Both the position numbers and the translations under genes were made by a program. Of a DNA stretch of 64,000 nucleotides, positions 40,701 to 52,632 are shown piece by piece; the stretch's first letter is position 1; every line of letters starts with the position of its first letter. Origin of the DNA: Ustilago trichophora. Lineage: Eukaryota; Basidiomycota; Ustilaginomycetes; Ustilaginales; Ustilaginaceae. The DNA is taken from positions 186,001 through 250,000 of the forward strand of contig OOIN01000042.1 in assembly GCA_900323505.1 (NCBI GenBank), read 5' to 3'. The notes under the pieces are model-generated. The model ran no database searches and was not told the origin of the DNA. It saw only the letters and a program-made list of their open reading frames with translations.

Positions 40701-43700
40701 GGTGGTGAAAGATCGATGCGGCTATGCGCAAAGATGGTGTGGGGGATGTGGGTGGTGGAAGGGGGGTTGAAGAAAGGTCGCGCAAGTACGAAGGGGTGGA
40801 CAGCTGTGTGTGCGGAGCGAGTAAAACTCTGTCGGTCGTAGATATATACGAGCAGAGGTTGAGAGGTGGCTTTTGTGGGTGGGAGGGGGAGAAGACCTGT
40901 GGGATCAAAGTTTGGCGTTATCGTTTGCTGACACAGCCCAACGCTATCGTGTGATGGTAGAGAGGGGAAGGAAAAGGAAAAGAAGGACGACAACGGTACC
41001 AGGCCGGAACAGAGCTTGAGGTTGCCACGAGAATGGGTGTGGCTTTAAGGAAAGCACAGCAAAAGAATGCTGAGTAGACTCTTCTCTTTCCCGTAGGTGA
41101 GGAACAGCGGCAGGAACGACGATGAGAGAAGAGCGGAAGAGCCGATCAACGGCGTGTGTGTGTGTGTGAGGAAGCGAGGGAATCAGCGTCACTGTTGACG
41201 GATGTGGTGACCAAGATGGAAGCGCGAAAGCAAACGTCTGGACAGAGATCGAGTGAAAGGTAAGTGGGAGACGAGCAGAAGCAGATGCAAAGGAAGAGAG
41301 ATGAGAGGGAGGAGAGAGGGAGCCTGTCGTTGCCGGTCGGTTTGGTTCGGTGCACAGCAGGCGCCCTCTCTTCGGACAGATTCCGGTGCACAGAATCTGG
41401 GTGTTGATCCGACGAACGGTGTTGATCCAATGTGTGGCTGTGAGAAGAGAGAGGAACTGCCGGCGGGACCGTTGAGTTGAGTTTGATAACAACTCAAAGG
41501 TGATCTCACGGGTCGGGACGCTGTTTAGAGCCTGAAGCTTGAGCCTAAGCCTGATTTTTTTTTGCCTTTCAAAGTGGCTTGTAAGAAAAAGATCGAGGTC
41601 AGACAGAATGCAAAGTATGCTTAGCAATAGAAGCAGTCATGCTCAAGCTACAGAAGGCTCCCGGTCTCTAGCGGAGGCTTCCGAATACAGTGGGAGAGCG
41701 AATGGATTGGGGACATCTATCTGTCAATGCACTGACACGCTGCGGAGCTCATCCAATTGCTCTCGCAACAGGAGGCACACGTCACGTCACGCACGCTCGC
41801 TTAGGGAGAGAGGAGAGGCAAAAGAAATACGAGAAATTGGCCAAGCAAATCAAAGCCTACGTGAAACCAGCATCTGGGGGATGACAAACACGACGAGGTT
41901 CGCTGGATGCTGGATGCTGTTGCTGTTGCTGCTTGCTGTTGCAGCTTGCTGATCCAGGTGTTGAAGCTCGGAGATACGCCTGTGAACTGGGTCCCACACT
42001 CTGGATCGCCCCCTTGGCAGGCAGACAACCATGAACAACAGGAGCGAAATCACGCTAGAAGATTCAACGAGGGCAGGCGCGATTTAGCCCAAAAAAAAGA
42101 GGGCAGAGAGAGAGCGCGTCGGGCGCATGAAAGTGAGAGGGGCACAGCGGACAGCCGACAGGAGATGCACTGCAGGTTGGTCGGCGTTGAGAAGGCCTCG
42201 TGCGCATCGACGAGGCGAGACAGGGAATGGGGAGGCAAAAAGACGAACGCCCTACATCATCACCCTTTTTGCATTTGTAATTGCTGCTTGCATCGAATCG
42301 CTACCTCTCGCTCCGGTGTCGCCTTGCAATTCCAAATGAGATGTTCGAGCGCTATATGCGCAGCACCGGCAGCAACAGCAACAACAGCAACAACAGCGTC
42401 TCTCCCACGCCGCTTCACACGGTGGGGTCGGTGACCGTGCGATTGCGTGTGTATGAGAGGTAGGAGAAATGAGGTCTTGGGCGCAGATTATTTTTAGGCT
42501 TGATCCGAATTTGTTGCTACGTACAGCACAGCATTGCAGAGAAAAGACGAGCAAAGGTTTCCAGTCGGCAGCTCCGATTCGAATCGCCTCGGTCAAAAGG
42601 AAAAGGAAGTGCATTCTCGTGGCACCACGGCATGAGAGCGGAGATGGACAGAAAGGGGTCAAGGGATGTCGAAGAGAGCAACACGCAACACCCTACACAT
42701 ACTGTATCTGTACACGTTTGATGCGCCTTGAAATGCAAGCCCCAGGTCTTCTGCCTCTTTCGAATTTGACAAGGTTGAGCCAAACTGCATCAATTCCTGG
42801 TCTCTTCGTGCAGCAGCTCATGCAGCACTTGCTCTGGTCGGTCGGAGAGTGAAATTTGGCACGGCCACCACCTTTTTGACTCCTGACTCTTCCTTTGGCA
42901 TGATGTTCTCATTCCTCGGGCTGGTCACAAGTTACAATTGCTACACAGCACTTCTGAGCTTGAGTCTTTTTCTTTTTGAGCTTACGTGCTGTACTGTACT
43001 GTATCGCGCTGCTGACATCGGCGGTCTCCTACGATCGCGAATCAAACTGCTGCTGCTTAGTTAGGATCACTTGGCTCCGTGTGCATTTGACATGGTTGAT
43101 TGCAAGCGAGCAAGCTTGCTGACCACGCAACAGAGGTGGGGCTCGCAAATCAACGAGGCCGTGTCTCATTGAATGTGGACAGTCAAGTGGGGAGGGAGGG
43201 CCCACGCTTCAGAAAAAGCGAGAGGAACGGCGCACAAACTAATTAGGAGGGGCACGCGAGCACAAGCGAGGACTTTTTCCTCTTCAAGGCGCACGCACTC
43301 TGCAGCGAGCGATGCGGGACCCAAGAACCATGCTCACGCGCTGCGCTAAAGTAATGTTCTGTAGTGATCATCTGCTCTCGTGTTGGTGCTCGTTTGCGAC
43401 CCTGACCCCTCTTTTTTGGTACCATGCTGGCATCGTGCAAACAACAAGCGAGTCGAGATTCAAGGGAGGAGGCTGTGACAGCTCCAACAATAGCAATTAG
43501 CGAAGCGAAAATTTGCGCGATTTTCGGCGTCACACAGACACGCAATTAGAGGATATCTGGGAATAAAAAAAAATGTTTCTCAATTTCTCGGGGCGAGATT
43601 TCACAGCCGAGCAGCAACGTGTCATTCCACGGCGTGAACGACGGCGTGCAGCTAAATTGCTACAGTAACGTTAACCGCTGTCGACATTCCTTCAAATCGC

Positions 43701-46700
43701 TTTACCTTTGCTCTAAGGACTCGCTCACTTGGTCCATTGGTGAGTGAGTGTGTCGGTTTCATGCCATCCGGAGACAAAGACACCGTCATCACCGCAATTC
43801 AGCTGATCCAAAAAGTCAGCCACGCGATCCAGTCCTACCTACTGCACTCTCCTTTCTGCGTTGTGTTTGCTCTCAATCAACATATTTTTGCTCACGTAAA
43901 CCCCGACTCAGGAGATCGCGCATTCATGCTCATCAATACCGAAAGTACTTGTTCAAAGAAAATGGACTGTACCACCGCTAGGCAATCATCTGCTGCCGAA
44001 TGTTCTCGCAGAGTTGCCAAATTCGGCCCGAAGATGCTGCAGTTACTGTACGCTCGCGGCTGGGCTGCAAGGTATCTGCAGCTGAGATGAACCGGTGTCC
44101 ACATTCAGCAAGGAATCCCGACATCGACGTCGTTTCGGTGATCTTTTTCTAGGCTTGCGCAGGCTGTGCAAAAGCATCTATCACAACCACGCCACGACCG
44201 CATTATTACTCCGTTGCAAGCGTCTCTATCAAACTTGGATCAAAAGCTTCCGAGTAATTGCGTACGATACGAAACCGGGTCGTGCCAAGCCGTACGCTAA
44301 AGAAACACGTTTGACGATCATCAATGTAGAACATTTGGTTGATCCAATATCGTCGGAAGTTTCAATTTAAGCTCCGAGAGAAGGCTTGGCGACCGAGCAT
44401 GAGCACAAGCACCAGCTTGTCTTCTTTGCGATGTGATGCTCTCAGAGACATCGACAGCTTCCTTTCAGCTCGACGCAGCAAGCAGCAACTGGCGGCAACC
44501 GCGGCTACTTCCTGGAGGGAGGTTGCCGTGCTGCTATTTTGTGGGATTCGACCATCGAATGCGTGAAAGAAGGAGGGAGCCTTTGGGTGTTGTTCTTCAT
44601 CGTTGCGCCTGGGATGCATCCTCGAAATGCAATAAATCTGAGGCGGTATTTCCTTAGGTCAAAAATGCAACTGCTTCTGCTTCTCCTGATTGTTGGATGC
44701 TTCCTTCATGCCGCCGGTCGCAAAAGAATATCATAGGCTCACATTGCTCCTTCACTTTCCTGCCAAAAATCAGGGAAAATAAAAATAAAAATAAAATCAA
44801 AAGCCGACCGAAAACGCGCATGGCTTGATCGGGCTGCAGCCCCATTGAAATCAATTCGGAACTGCGCCCGATGGTCAGATTCAATCGCCTCTTCCTCGCT
44901 CTTTACTGTACCTCTTTTCTGCCAAGGACGATGTCAAGCTTTGCGAGGTTTGCTGATGACCACAAGACACCATCCTGGTGGTTGCCGATAATAGACTAGC
45001 GGATCTCCGGTTGTAGATGGCGTTGGGCTGTTGATCATCTCGGCGTCTTCTTCCGCGCTATTCATCGTAACATAAGTGCGGATGACATGGACCGATCTTA
45101 CCGCGGACTACGGCCGGTCAAGGTTGCCCATTATGGAGAGTACTTTGACAAAGAGGAGCGGCTAGTGCGGCTTTCTACACACCGGTCTGATGGAAGCGTG
45201 CTACTTCATAAAAATGGAACATGGCATCACACACCCTCTGCCTCTGCCTCTGCCTCTCTCTCTCTCAGTCTCGGTGTTGTCGTAATATCGGTGGGACTGT
45301 GCCTATCAGATGGAAAGTGACGGGGGTTGACCGAAGAGATGCATCCAGGTTATTTCACCATGTCTCGAGTGCAATTCTAAACTCAGATCGTGGAAGCCAA
45401 CGGTCTGAAGCCAACCGAAATGGGGACATTCCAAAGACTGTACTGTACCGTGCACTGTACCCCCGCAGTATAAGTCTGGGGGACGAGGCGTTGAATGCCA
45501 AGACACAACAAAAGCTGTGTAGCCGAGGCTACATGGAAGCATAGATAGGCTTGGCATTGAGTTGAAGAGAAGAAAGCTTTAGAGTCGGACTTAAGCAAAG
45601 TGGGACTAGGCAAGACTGGAGGAGGTCATCACGCCATCCGCGGAATTTTAGACTACTGTTTCAGATCTGGAAGATAACATGGCTAGTCGTAAGGGCGGGA
45701 GAGAAGCATCATGCTTGCTTTTACCTTGATGACACAGCAGAATGCTAGGTGAGGAGCACATTCCTTAGGAATAGCGGAAAGAAAGGAGACGAAAAGTGGT
45801 TCGGAATGGTTGCTACAGTATACTAAACGGGGCGGAGCTTTGATGCTGCATAGCACTGTACTGTACAGCATCGGGCCGATGGTGTGAATCCGGTGATTTG
45901 CAAGGTTGTGCAGTTGATTGGATGCGAGTCTGCATGAAGCAGCTGGATCAGCATCATTCAGCTGATACAAGGGCTCAGATCGCTCGTGTCTATCCAACTG
46001 ACCGGCCAATTCGAATCGCTTCTACAGCTTCCCATCGCTTACACTGCTAGTGCCAATCTTATCGTGAATCAGTTTGCGCAAAAGCATACTGTACAGTCAT
46101 ACTGTACCAGTCTCAAATAGCTGACAGATGGGCCAAACGAGGTCTCTCACATCTGAAAACAAAGCTCTCCTTCTCGATTCGAAAAGCGCGGAGTTCTAAT
46201 CTGATATCCCTTGGTCTCTCAAGCTTTCGGTTGATAGCACAGCCTCATTCGCCCTGTGAAATTTATGGGTGGTGGATATTGCTTTTCGTCGGCGGCTACC
46301 AAGAGGTGTGTCACGGCGGTTACCGAATCGGACCAGTATGGGACCATCGTGTAAAAACAAGCGCAAAGAGAAGATGGAAAGGGATCAGAAGGCATTCTCA
46401 AAATAGCCTTTCGAGACGGCAAAGTGTACTGTATGAGGGACACGTGCTTGACAGCCTCTTGGCGAGGCTGGCAATAATTCAACGAACATGAATTGTTACA
46501 GCGTTCGTCGTGTCACAGCTCTCCTATGGAAAATTAGGATCGAAATCGGGCTATTTGGCTCGTGCCAATCTGACCGATCCACCAACCCTAAACCCTAGAA
46601 TTCACCCTTTGTCCACCATGCTCTCGGCAGACTATATTGCGGCATCGATGAAAAAGCTTTTTGTTTTGCAAGCTTTTGGAATTGCTCACTGCAATACGTC

Positions 46701-48251
46701 AAGCAGCCCATGTAAGAGGGCCAAGGGTGTTGAAACTATTGCCCTATTCGCCTTCGCTTGACCTCTCTTTCACCGATTTCGACTTCGATAAACAACAACA
46801 ACACGCTTGGCCAAACCCACAGCTGTCCAACCCTAATCCCTGAACCCGCTCTCGTCACTGCTGCTTCATTCATATTCTTCTTATTCTTCTCTGCTCGTTT
46901 GATGGTTGATGAAAATAGCTCACCCTCACGGCCACAAAACCCATTGGTTCGCTTGACTCTTCGCCGAAGCATGATGGTCTGCCCCTTCCCTTTGCCCTCG
47001 CGCAGCCTCGTTCTCACCAGATAGCCAGTCAATCTCCTGTTTGCTTGTCTCTTTTTCGCCTGTGTGCGTGTGTGTGTGTGGTGTTTGTGTCTCAAATGGC
47101 ACCTGTCAAGCTCTGCGCCTGCCGTTTCCATTGGCGAGATCTCTTGTTCTGTCGCGTCTGCGCATCGCCATTCGTCCCTCCCCCACTCAATACCTATTAC
47201 CCTATACCCTTTACCCTTGCCCTTGCCCTTGCCCTCCTCTCTCTCCGGAAGCCACCTCTCCTGCCTTCATTGCCTTGCATTGACAAAAACACCCCTCAAC
47301 CCTGGGCCCTGTATGATGCTCCTCAATCCCTCCTTCCGTTCCGCAAAACGTATCCGCTCTGAGCCTGCTCTCTCCTTCAATGTTTTCACAGCTCCGCCGG
47401 TCACGGCGGCTCAGAGTTATCGTGACATGAGACACTTTGTCCCAACCTGTTGCCACCGCACTGCTTGCTAAACCTCTCATCGTTTGGGCCAGAGCTTCTG
47501 GGCGTATCCCTAGCCCAATTGCCTCCTCCCGCATCGCCTTCTTCTCACTGCAATCATCGACCGAGCACTGGCTGTCATCCCTGCTAGAGATTACAGCATA
47601 TGTCTGTTGTCGGACGGCGTTCACCGACGTTCCTGATCCTAGAATCGCTCATCTTTCAGACTTGCCCTCTCCCCTCCCTGCATCACCATGTTGCCCTTTC
47701 ACCCTCGTGCACCCTCCCTCGGCTCTATCTTCAGTGCGCCCACTCACACACTGACTCGTTCATCGTATTGTCTCGTCTCCAAAAAATGACGCTTTTTGCC
47801 TCACTTTGTTTTCATATCTCAACCCGCCACTCATCGTCAACGTGGCCACCGGCAGCCAAATCCCCTCAACCCTCACACCCTCCTCGACCCTCTGTCTCAC
47901 GAAGCTCTCTTTCTCGCCCTTTTTGCCCGTACCTTGAGGTTGATCTTGCGGACTTTGCCGCTTAGGATCAGTGCAGATTCGCCCTAACTGCCTTTTTTGG
48001 TGCTCCGCTCTCCAATGTCTTTGACTTGTTGTATCCTTCGCCCCCTCGGCCCACATCCATCTTCAGGAGATGAGTCTATCTGACACTGAGACCGCCCCCA
48101 AGACTATAAAGACCTACGAGCTTTCTGTGTGACCTTCCCTCTTGATCCTTGTACCTTGACCCTCCCGCCTCTCACGCCTCTTTTCTCCTTCTTTGGCCTC
48201 GGCTTGACATCGTCTCTTTGCTCGATCGATACCAGCCTTCCTCTCAACATC
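40701..48251. other. Long gene-poor region
   Basis: About 7.5 kb in which no credible protein gene, tRNA or rRNA was found. Frames here are short, lack domains and overlap simple sequence. Contents: the C/T-rich (sense) leader of the DOMON-b561 gene to about 41.6 kb; GT repeats near 41154-41168; CAG/CAA triplets (41920-41945, 42366-42400); many ACTGTAC motifs (42989, 45437, 45854, 46088, 46424); a telomere-like CCCTAAACCCTAG near 46584-46600; CTTGCC tandem repeats at 47213-47245; and a long pyrimidine-rich leader from about 47 kb to the ACU ATPase start. It may hold non-coding RNA genes that cannot be recognised by eye. Confidence 0.5.
47213..47250. repeat. CCCTTGCC-type tandem repeat
   Basis: Imperfect tandem CCCTTGCCCTTG hexamers after CCCTATACCCTTTA, in the C-rich leader upstream of the ACU ATPase. 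Confidence 0.7.
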
Positions 48252-51200
48252 ATGTCTGACTCAAAGTCCATTTCCGACTTTGATATCGAGAAGGATCAGA
48301 TCCGCCACACTCCTTCCGATCAGAGTCATGTCGACCCAGTTGTCGGCCCCTCGGTCGGCTTCCGCGATGACAACATCAACAAGATGCCCCGTTCTCAGAC
48401 TGCCCGCTCCCACATCCCTATCGGTTTCCGTACTCTAAGCATCCAGGTCTACGAGTCCCAGGGTGTCGAAGCCGGCAAAAAGGGCAAAGCTGAGCTTTCC
48501 GATGCTGACTTTTTCGGTTCGCTCGACTTCCACACCGTCGAACCTGAAGCGCTTGCCCAGAGATTCAACGTCCACCCTTCCTCTGGTCTCGACAGTCCCG
48601 CCGCCACTCGTCGTCTCGAGCGTAACGGCAAGAATGTCTTGACACAAAAGAAGAACAAGTACTGGCTCAAGCTCTTCAACTACACTTTTGGTGGATTCTG
48701 CTCGATTCTCTGGATCGGTGTCATTATCTTCTTCATCTCGTGGAAGCCGCTCGGTAACCCTCCTCAGGCTTACAACCTTGCGCTTGCCATCGTCGTCTTG
48801 ATCGTCATCTTCTTCCAGGCCCTCTTCAACGCTTTCCAGGATTGGTCTACACAAAAGGTCATGAACTCGATTCTTCACCTTCTGCCCGAGAACGCCGTCG
48901 TCATCCGTGACGGTGAGCACAGGACCATCTCCGCTGCCGATCTCGTCGTCGGTGATGTCTGTGTTCTCTCTACCGGTAACAAGGTGCCTGCTGACATGCG
49001 AATCATCAAGGCCTCCGCCGATCTCAAGTTTGATCGATCCGTTCTCACGGGTGAATCCGAAGAGATCCCCGGTACCGTCGAGCCCACCGAGCCCAACTTC
49101 CTCGAGACCAAGAACATTGCCCTCCTCGGTACTCACGTCTGCAACGGTAACGCCACCGGTATCGTCATCCTTACCGGCCAGCGCACTGTTATGGGCCGCA
49201 TCAACAAGCTCACCAACGAGGACAAGGACAAGCCTACCCAGCTCCAGAAGGAAATCTCGCGATTCGTCAAGATCATCATCTGTCTTACCATCACGCTAGT
49301 GCTCATCATGCTCATCACCTGGCTCGCTTGGCTTCGACGTGATCATCCGGATTTCCTCAGCACCGTCGGCATCCTCACCAACCTCATGAGTCTCGTCGTC
49401 GCCTTTATCCCCGAAGGTATGCCCGTGGCCGTCGCTCTCACCCTCTCGCTGGTCGCCCGCCGCATGCGCGATGTCAAGGTTCTCCCCAAGTCGCTCTCCA
49501 CCGTCGAGACGCTTGGATGTGTCAACGTCATCTGCTCCGATAAGACCGGTACACTCACCGAGAATAAGATGTCGGTCGCCTCGATCGGCTTTGTCGACAA
49601 GGAGTGCGCAAGGAACGACATTGCTACCCTCGAGGACTCTTTCGCCTTTGAACAGCTCAAGAAGGGTATGGCTCTTTGCAACGATGCTTTCTTCGACCCT
49701 TCCAGCGACGCTGTCTTGCCTTCGGAGCGCAGTGTCAACGGTAACGCCACCGACGCCGCTGTTCTTCGTCTGTCTGCATCGCTCCCCGGCGCCGACGAGA
49801 TCAAGGCTGCTTACCGACGTGTCTACGATATCCCTTTCAACTCAAAGAACAAGTTCATGCTCACCGTTATGCGTTCCAACGAAGACAGCGCCGCCGCTAC
49901 CACCGCCGACGAGATGTACGTCAAGGGTGCTCCCGACGTTCTTATGCCCCGCATCTCGCACTTCTATTCGGCTGTCGATGGTCAAATCAAGGTCTTTGAC
50001 CACACTGCTCGTACCCAGCTCGTTCACATGCAGGAGACCTGGTCGCGCCGCGGTGAGCGTGTCATCCTTCTCGCCAAGCGCCAGTTCGACGCCTCTTTCA
50101 AGCCCGGTACTGGCGACTACGAGGAGGAGGTCGCTACCGCTTGTGAGAGCAACCTCGTCGTCATTGGTCTTCTCGGTATTATGGACCCTCCTCGCTCCGA
50201 TATCCCTCATACTGTCTCGGAATGCCGCAGGTCCGGTTCACGCTTCTTCATGGTCACTGGTGACTTTTCCCTCACTGCTGCTGCCATCGGCAAGATGGTT
50301 GGGATCTTCACCTACAACGGCGAGCCCGACCGCATCCCCGACTTTGAACACAAGGGCCGATTCAACAGCGAGATGCCCCTCCTCAGCGAGAAGGCCCGCA
50401 AGAGGCTTAACGGACCCAAGGACGTCATTGAGGCCAGTCTGCTCGTTGAGGGTAAGGAGATCCCTGCGCTTACCGAGGAGCAGTGGGACGTCATCTGCCG
50501 CTATGAGGAAATCGTTTTCGCCAGGACTACCCCCGAACAGAAGCTGAAGATCGTCTCTGAGCTCAGAGACCGTGGTTGCGTCGTCGCTGTCACTGGCGAC
50601 GGTGTCAACGACGCTCCTGCGCTCAAGGCCGCTGATGTTGGTATCGCCATGGTCTCTGGATCCGATGTCGCCATGGAGGCCGCTGATCTCGTCCTTATGG
50701 GTGACTTTAGCTCCATCGTCCAGGGTATCAGACTCGGTCGTCTCGTCTTCCAGAACCTGCAAAAGGTGATTTCGTACCTTCTCCCTGCCGGTAGTTACTC
50801 GGAGGACTGGCCTGTCGTGCTCAACGTCTTCATGGGTGTTCCCCTCCCGCTCAGCTCTTTCCTTATGATCATCATCTGCTGTTTCACCGACTTGGTCTGC
50901 TGTCTTACGCTCATCTTTGAGAAGGAGGAGTTCGACCTTCTCTCGCTTCAGCCAAGGAACACCAAGACTGACCACCTGATCAACAAGGCGATCTACGGTC
51001 AGAGCTACCTCTTCATCGGTACCATGGAGACCGTCACTGCGCACTCGATGTTCTTCCTCTACATCTGGAAGTACGCCAAGATCCCCATGAGGGACATGTT
51101 CTTCGCCTTTGAAAAGTTCGGCGACGGTTTCCACGGTTACACTCTCGACGAGCTCAACAAGTTCCTCGCTACAGGACAGTGTGTCTACTTTGTCACTCTC

Positions 51201-51506
51201 GTCATCTTGCAGTGGGGCAACTTGCTCTCGGTCCGCAATAAGCGATTATCAATCTTCCAGGCAGACCCCATCCGCAAGGAACGTCGCAACCCTTACCTCA
51301 TCCTCGGCCCGCTTGCCGCCCTCATCATCGCCATTTTTGTCACCGAGGTCAAGGGCATCCAGAACCTCTTTGGTACCGCTTCCATTCCCATCGAGTTCTG
51401 GTTCATCCCCATCCCCCTCGCCATCGGCATTCTGGCCATGGACGAGCTGCGAAAGCTTCTCGTCAGGACCTTCCCCAACAGCGTCATTGCAAGGATCGCC
51501 TGGTAA
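48252..51506 (+). CDS. ACU: ACU-type alkali-cation P-type ATPase (Na,K-ATPase-like)
   Basis: The ATG at 48252 (M-S-D-S-K-S) gives 1,084 residues without introns; the frame is open further upstream but has no ATG there. All P-type ATPase landmarks are intact: T-G-E-S near 265, P-E-G-M-P-V in the fourth membrane helix near 397, the phosphorylated Asp in D-K-T-G-T-L-T near 430, K-G-A-P-D near 558 and T-G-D-G-V-N-D-A-P near 782. About ten hydrophobic segments follow the P2 layout. The P-E-G-M-P motif and overall likeness to animal Na,K/H,K-ATPase alpha subunits, without a beta subunit in sight, fit the ACU ATPases described in Ustilago and Pichia as high-affinity K+ or Na+ uptake pumps. Very strong C-ending codon bias implies high expression. 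It is preceded by a long pyrimidine-rich leader. The transported ion is inferred. Confidence 0.92.
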   Translation: MSDSKSISDFDIEKDQIRHTPSDQSHVDPVVGPSVGFRDDNINKMPRSQTARSHIPIGFRTLSIQVYESQGVEAGKKGKAELSDADFFGSLDFHTVEPEALAQRFNVHPSSGLDSPAATRRLERNGKNVLTQKKNKYWLKLFNYTFGGFCSILWIGVIIFFISWKPLGNPPQAYNLALAIVVLIVIFFQALFNAFQDWSTQKVMNSILHLLPENAVVIRDGEHRTISAADLVVGDVCVLSTGNKVPADMRIIKASADLKFDRSVLTGESEEIPGTVEPTEPNFLETKNIALLGTHVCNGNATGIVILTGQRTVMGRINKLTNEDKDKPTQLQKEISRFVKIIICLTITLVLIMLITWLAWLRRDHPDFLSTVGILTNLMSLVVAFIPEGMPVAVALTLSLVARRMRDVKVLPKSLSTVETLGCVNVICSDKTGTLTENKMSVASIGFVDKECARNDIATLEDSFAFEQLKKGMALCNDAFFDPSSDAVLPSERSVNGNATDAAVLRLSASLPGADEIKAAYRRVYDIPFNSKNKFMLTVMRSNEDSAAATTADEMYVKGAPDVLMPRISHFYSAVDGQIKVFDHTARTQLVHMQETWSRRGERVILLAKRQFDASFKPGTGDYEEEVATACESNLVVIGLLGIMDPPRSDIPHTVSECRRSGSRFFMVTGDFSLTAAAIGKMVGIFTYNGEPDRIPDFEHKGRFNSEMPLLSEKARKRLNGPKDVIEASLLVEGKEIPALTEEQWDVICRYEEIVFARTTPEQKLKIVSELRDRGCVVAVTGDGVNDAPALKAADVGIAMVSGSDVAMEAADLVLMGDFSSIVQGIRLGRLVFQNLQKVISYLLPAGSYSEDWPVVLNVFMGVPLPLSSFLMIIICCFTDLVCCLTLIFEKEEFDLLSLQPRNTKTDHLINKAIYGQSYLFIGTMETVTAHSMFFLYIWKYAKIPMRDMFFAFEKFGDGFHGYTLDELNKFLATGQCVYFVTLVILQWGNLLSVRNKRLSIFQADPIRKERRNPYLILGPLAALIIAIFVTEVKGIQNLFGTASIPIEFWFIPIPLAIGILAMDELRKLLVRTFPNSVIARIAW

Positions 51507-52632
51507 GCGCGTCTGATGAAGCTGCATGGAGTCGAACAAAATTAGTAATGGTTCATGAAAGTAGAGCCTTTTCGTGCTTAATAGTCTCCCCATAGATGAA
51601 GGATTATACCTGTTTCCCTCGTTGCGCATCGCGACGTAATATACCTTGCATCATCCCACATTTCCAGGCTGTGATCCTTTGTCTGATGAGCTGTCCGGTG
51701 TGGGTGGAAATCACGTTTTTGTTTGTCGAAATGACTTTGAGATGAGGTCGTCTCTTCACGCCCTCTCGCAACTTCATTTGTGAAAAGCTGTCTCAGACTG
51801 CCACCATGAAAAACTTGCGGTCGCGGTACGGCTACGCCTCATGAGCTGTAAACTCTTGCCGTCCGGCGACGATGAGCTTATGAGCTTCCTAGCGGCTCAA
51901 ATCGTTCTCGCGCACGTTGTCGTCCCTCAGTGCTGCGCGCTTCAGTCTCTCACACATACGAACGAGTGAATGTCCAGATTCTGACCGTAAGTGAAGCACA
52001 TGTCGGGGGCATCGTGTCGTGACCGCTTCGGACACGAAGACTGCCGTTGTGGCACTGACTCGTGTGATGGCAAGGTTGCCTTCAATCCACTCTTGGACAA
52101 ACACGAGAGTCAGCAGGCGAGCGAGTGTTCTGAATGCATTGATATTGAAAGCAAAGTCCAGCCGTAAAAAGAAACGACAAGGTGACGCTTTAGGGAAGGC
52201 CAATGTAGCAAGTGAAGAGAGAAAGGTACTCTACAGGAAAGACGATAACAAAGACGAAGAAAAATTGAGACGGAAGCAAGACGTGCAAATACATGAGGAT
52301 GGTGACAGAACGTGCCTGCGCACATTGCGCGAAAGGAAAGCAAGACTGGCTAAACAGCGATGATGAGGTGCAACTAAAAGAATGTGTGTGTGATGGTGGT
52401 TCGTGGTTTTCGTGGCGACGAAAACCTGAGACTGATGAAAAAAGAAAAGAAAAAAAGAACGAAAAAACGGGGGTATTTGAGTGGTTGATCCAGGGAGACA
52501 ATTCAGCATAAAGGTTCCTGAGCAACGATTCCGAGGTGAGGAGAAAGTGTCCGTGTGAGAAAAGAGCATCGATCTAGAGAGGTGATTTAGAGAATAGCCC
52601 ATGGCTGTTCCCTATCAAGAAGAGAGGGTGGC
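51507..52632. other. Convergent intergenic spacer
   Basis: 1.1 kb between the ACU ATPase and GH79 stop codons. It contains an A/G-rich stretch (about 52130-52480). No gene, structured RNA or repeat was recognised. Confidence 0.6.

Noticed and set aside
43737..44370. Possible small genes in the 41-48 kb gap
   Set aside because: Short frames without ATG context, domains or consistent codon use; no supporting introns could be recognised.
52019..52525. Small Lys/Arg/Glu-rich frames between the ACU ATPase and GH79 genes
   Set aside because: They arise from an A/G-rich spacer, are poorly supported on either strand and show no conserved motif.
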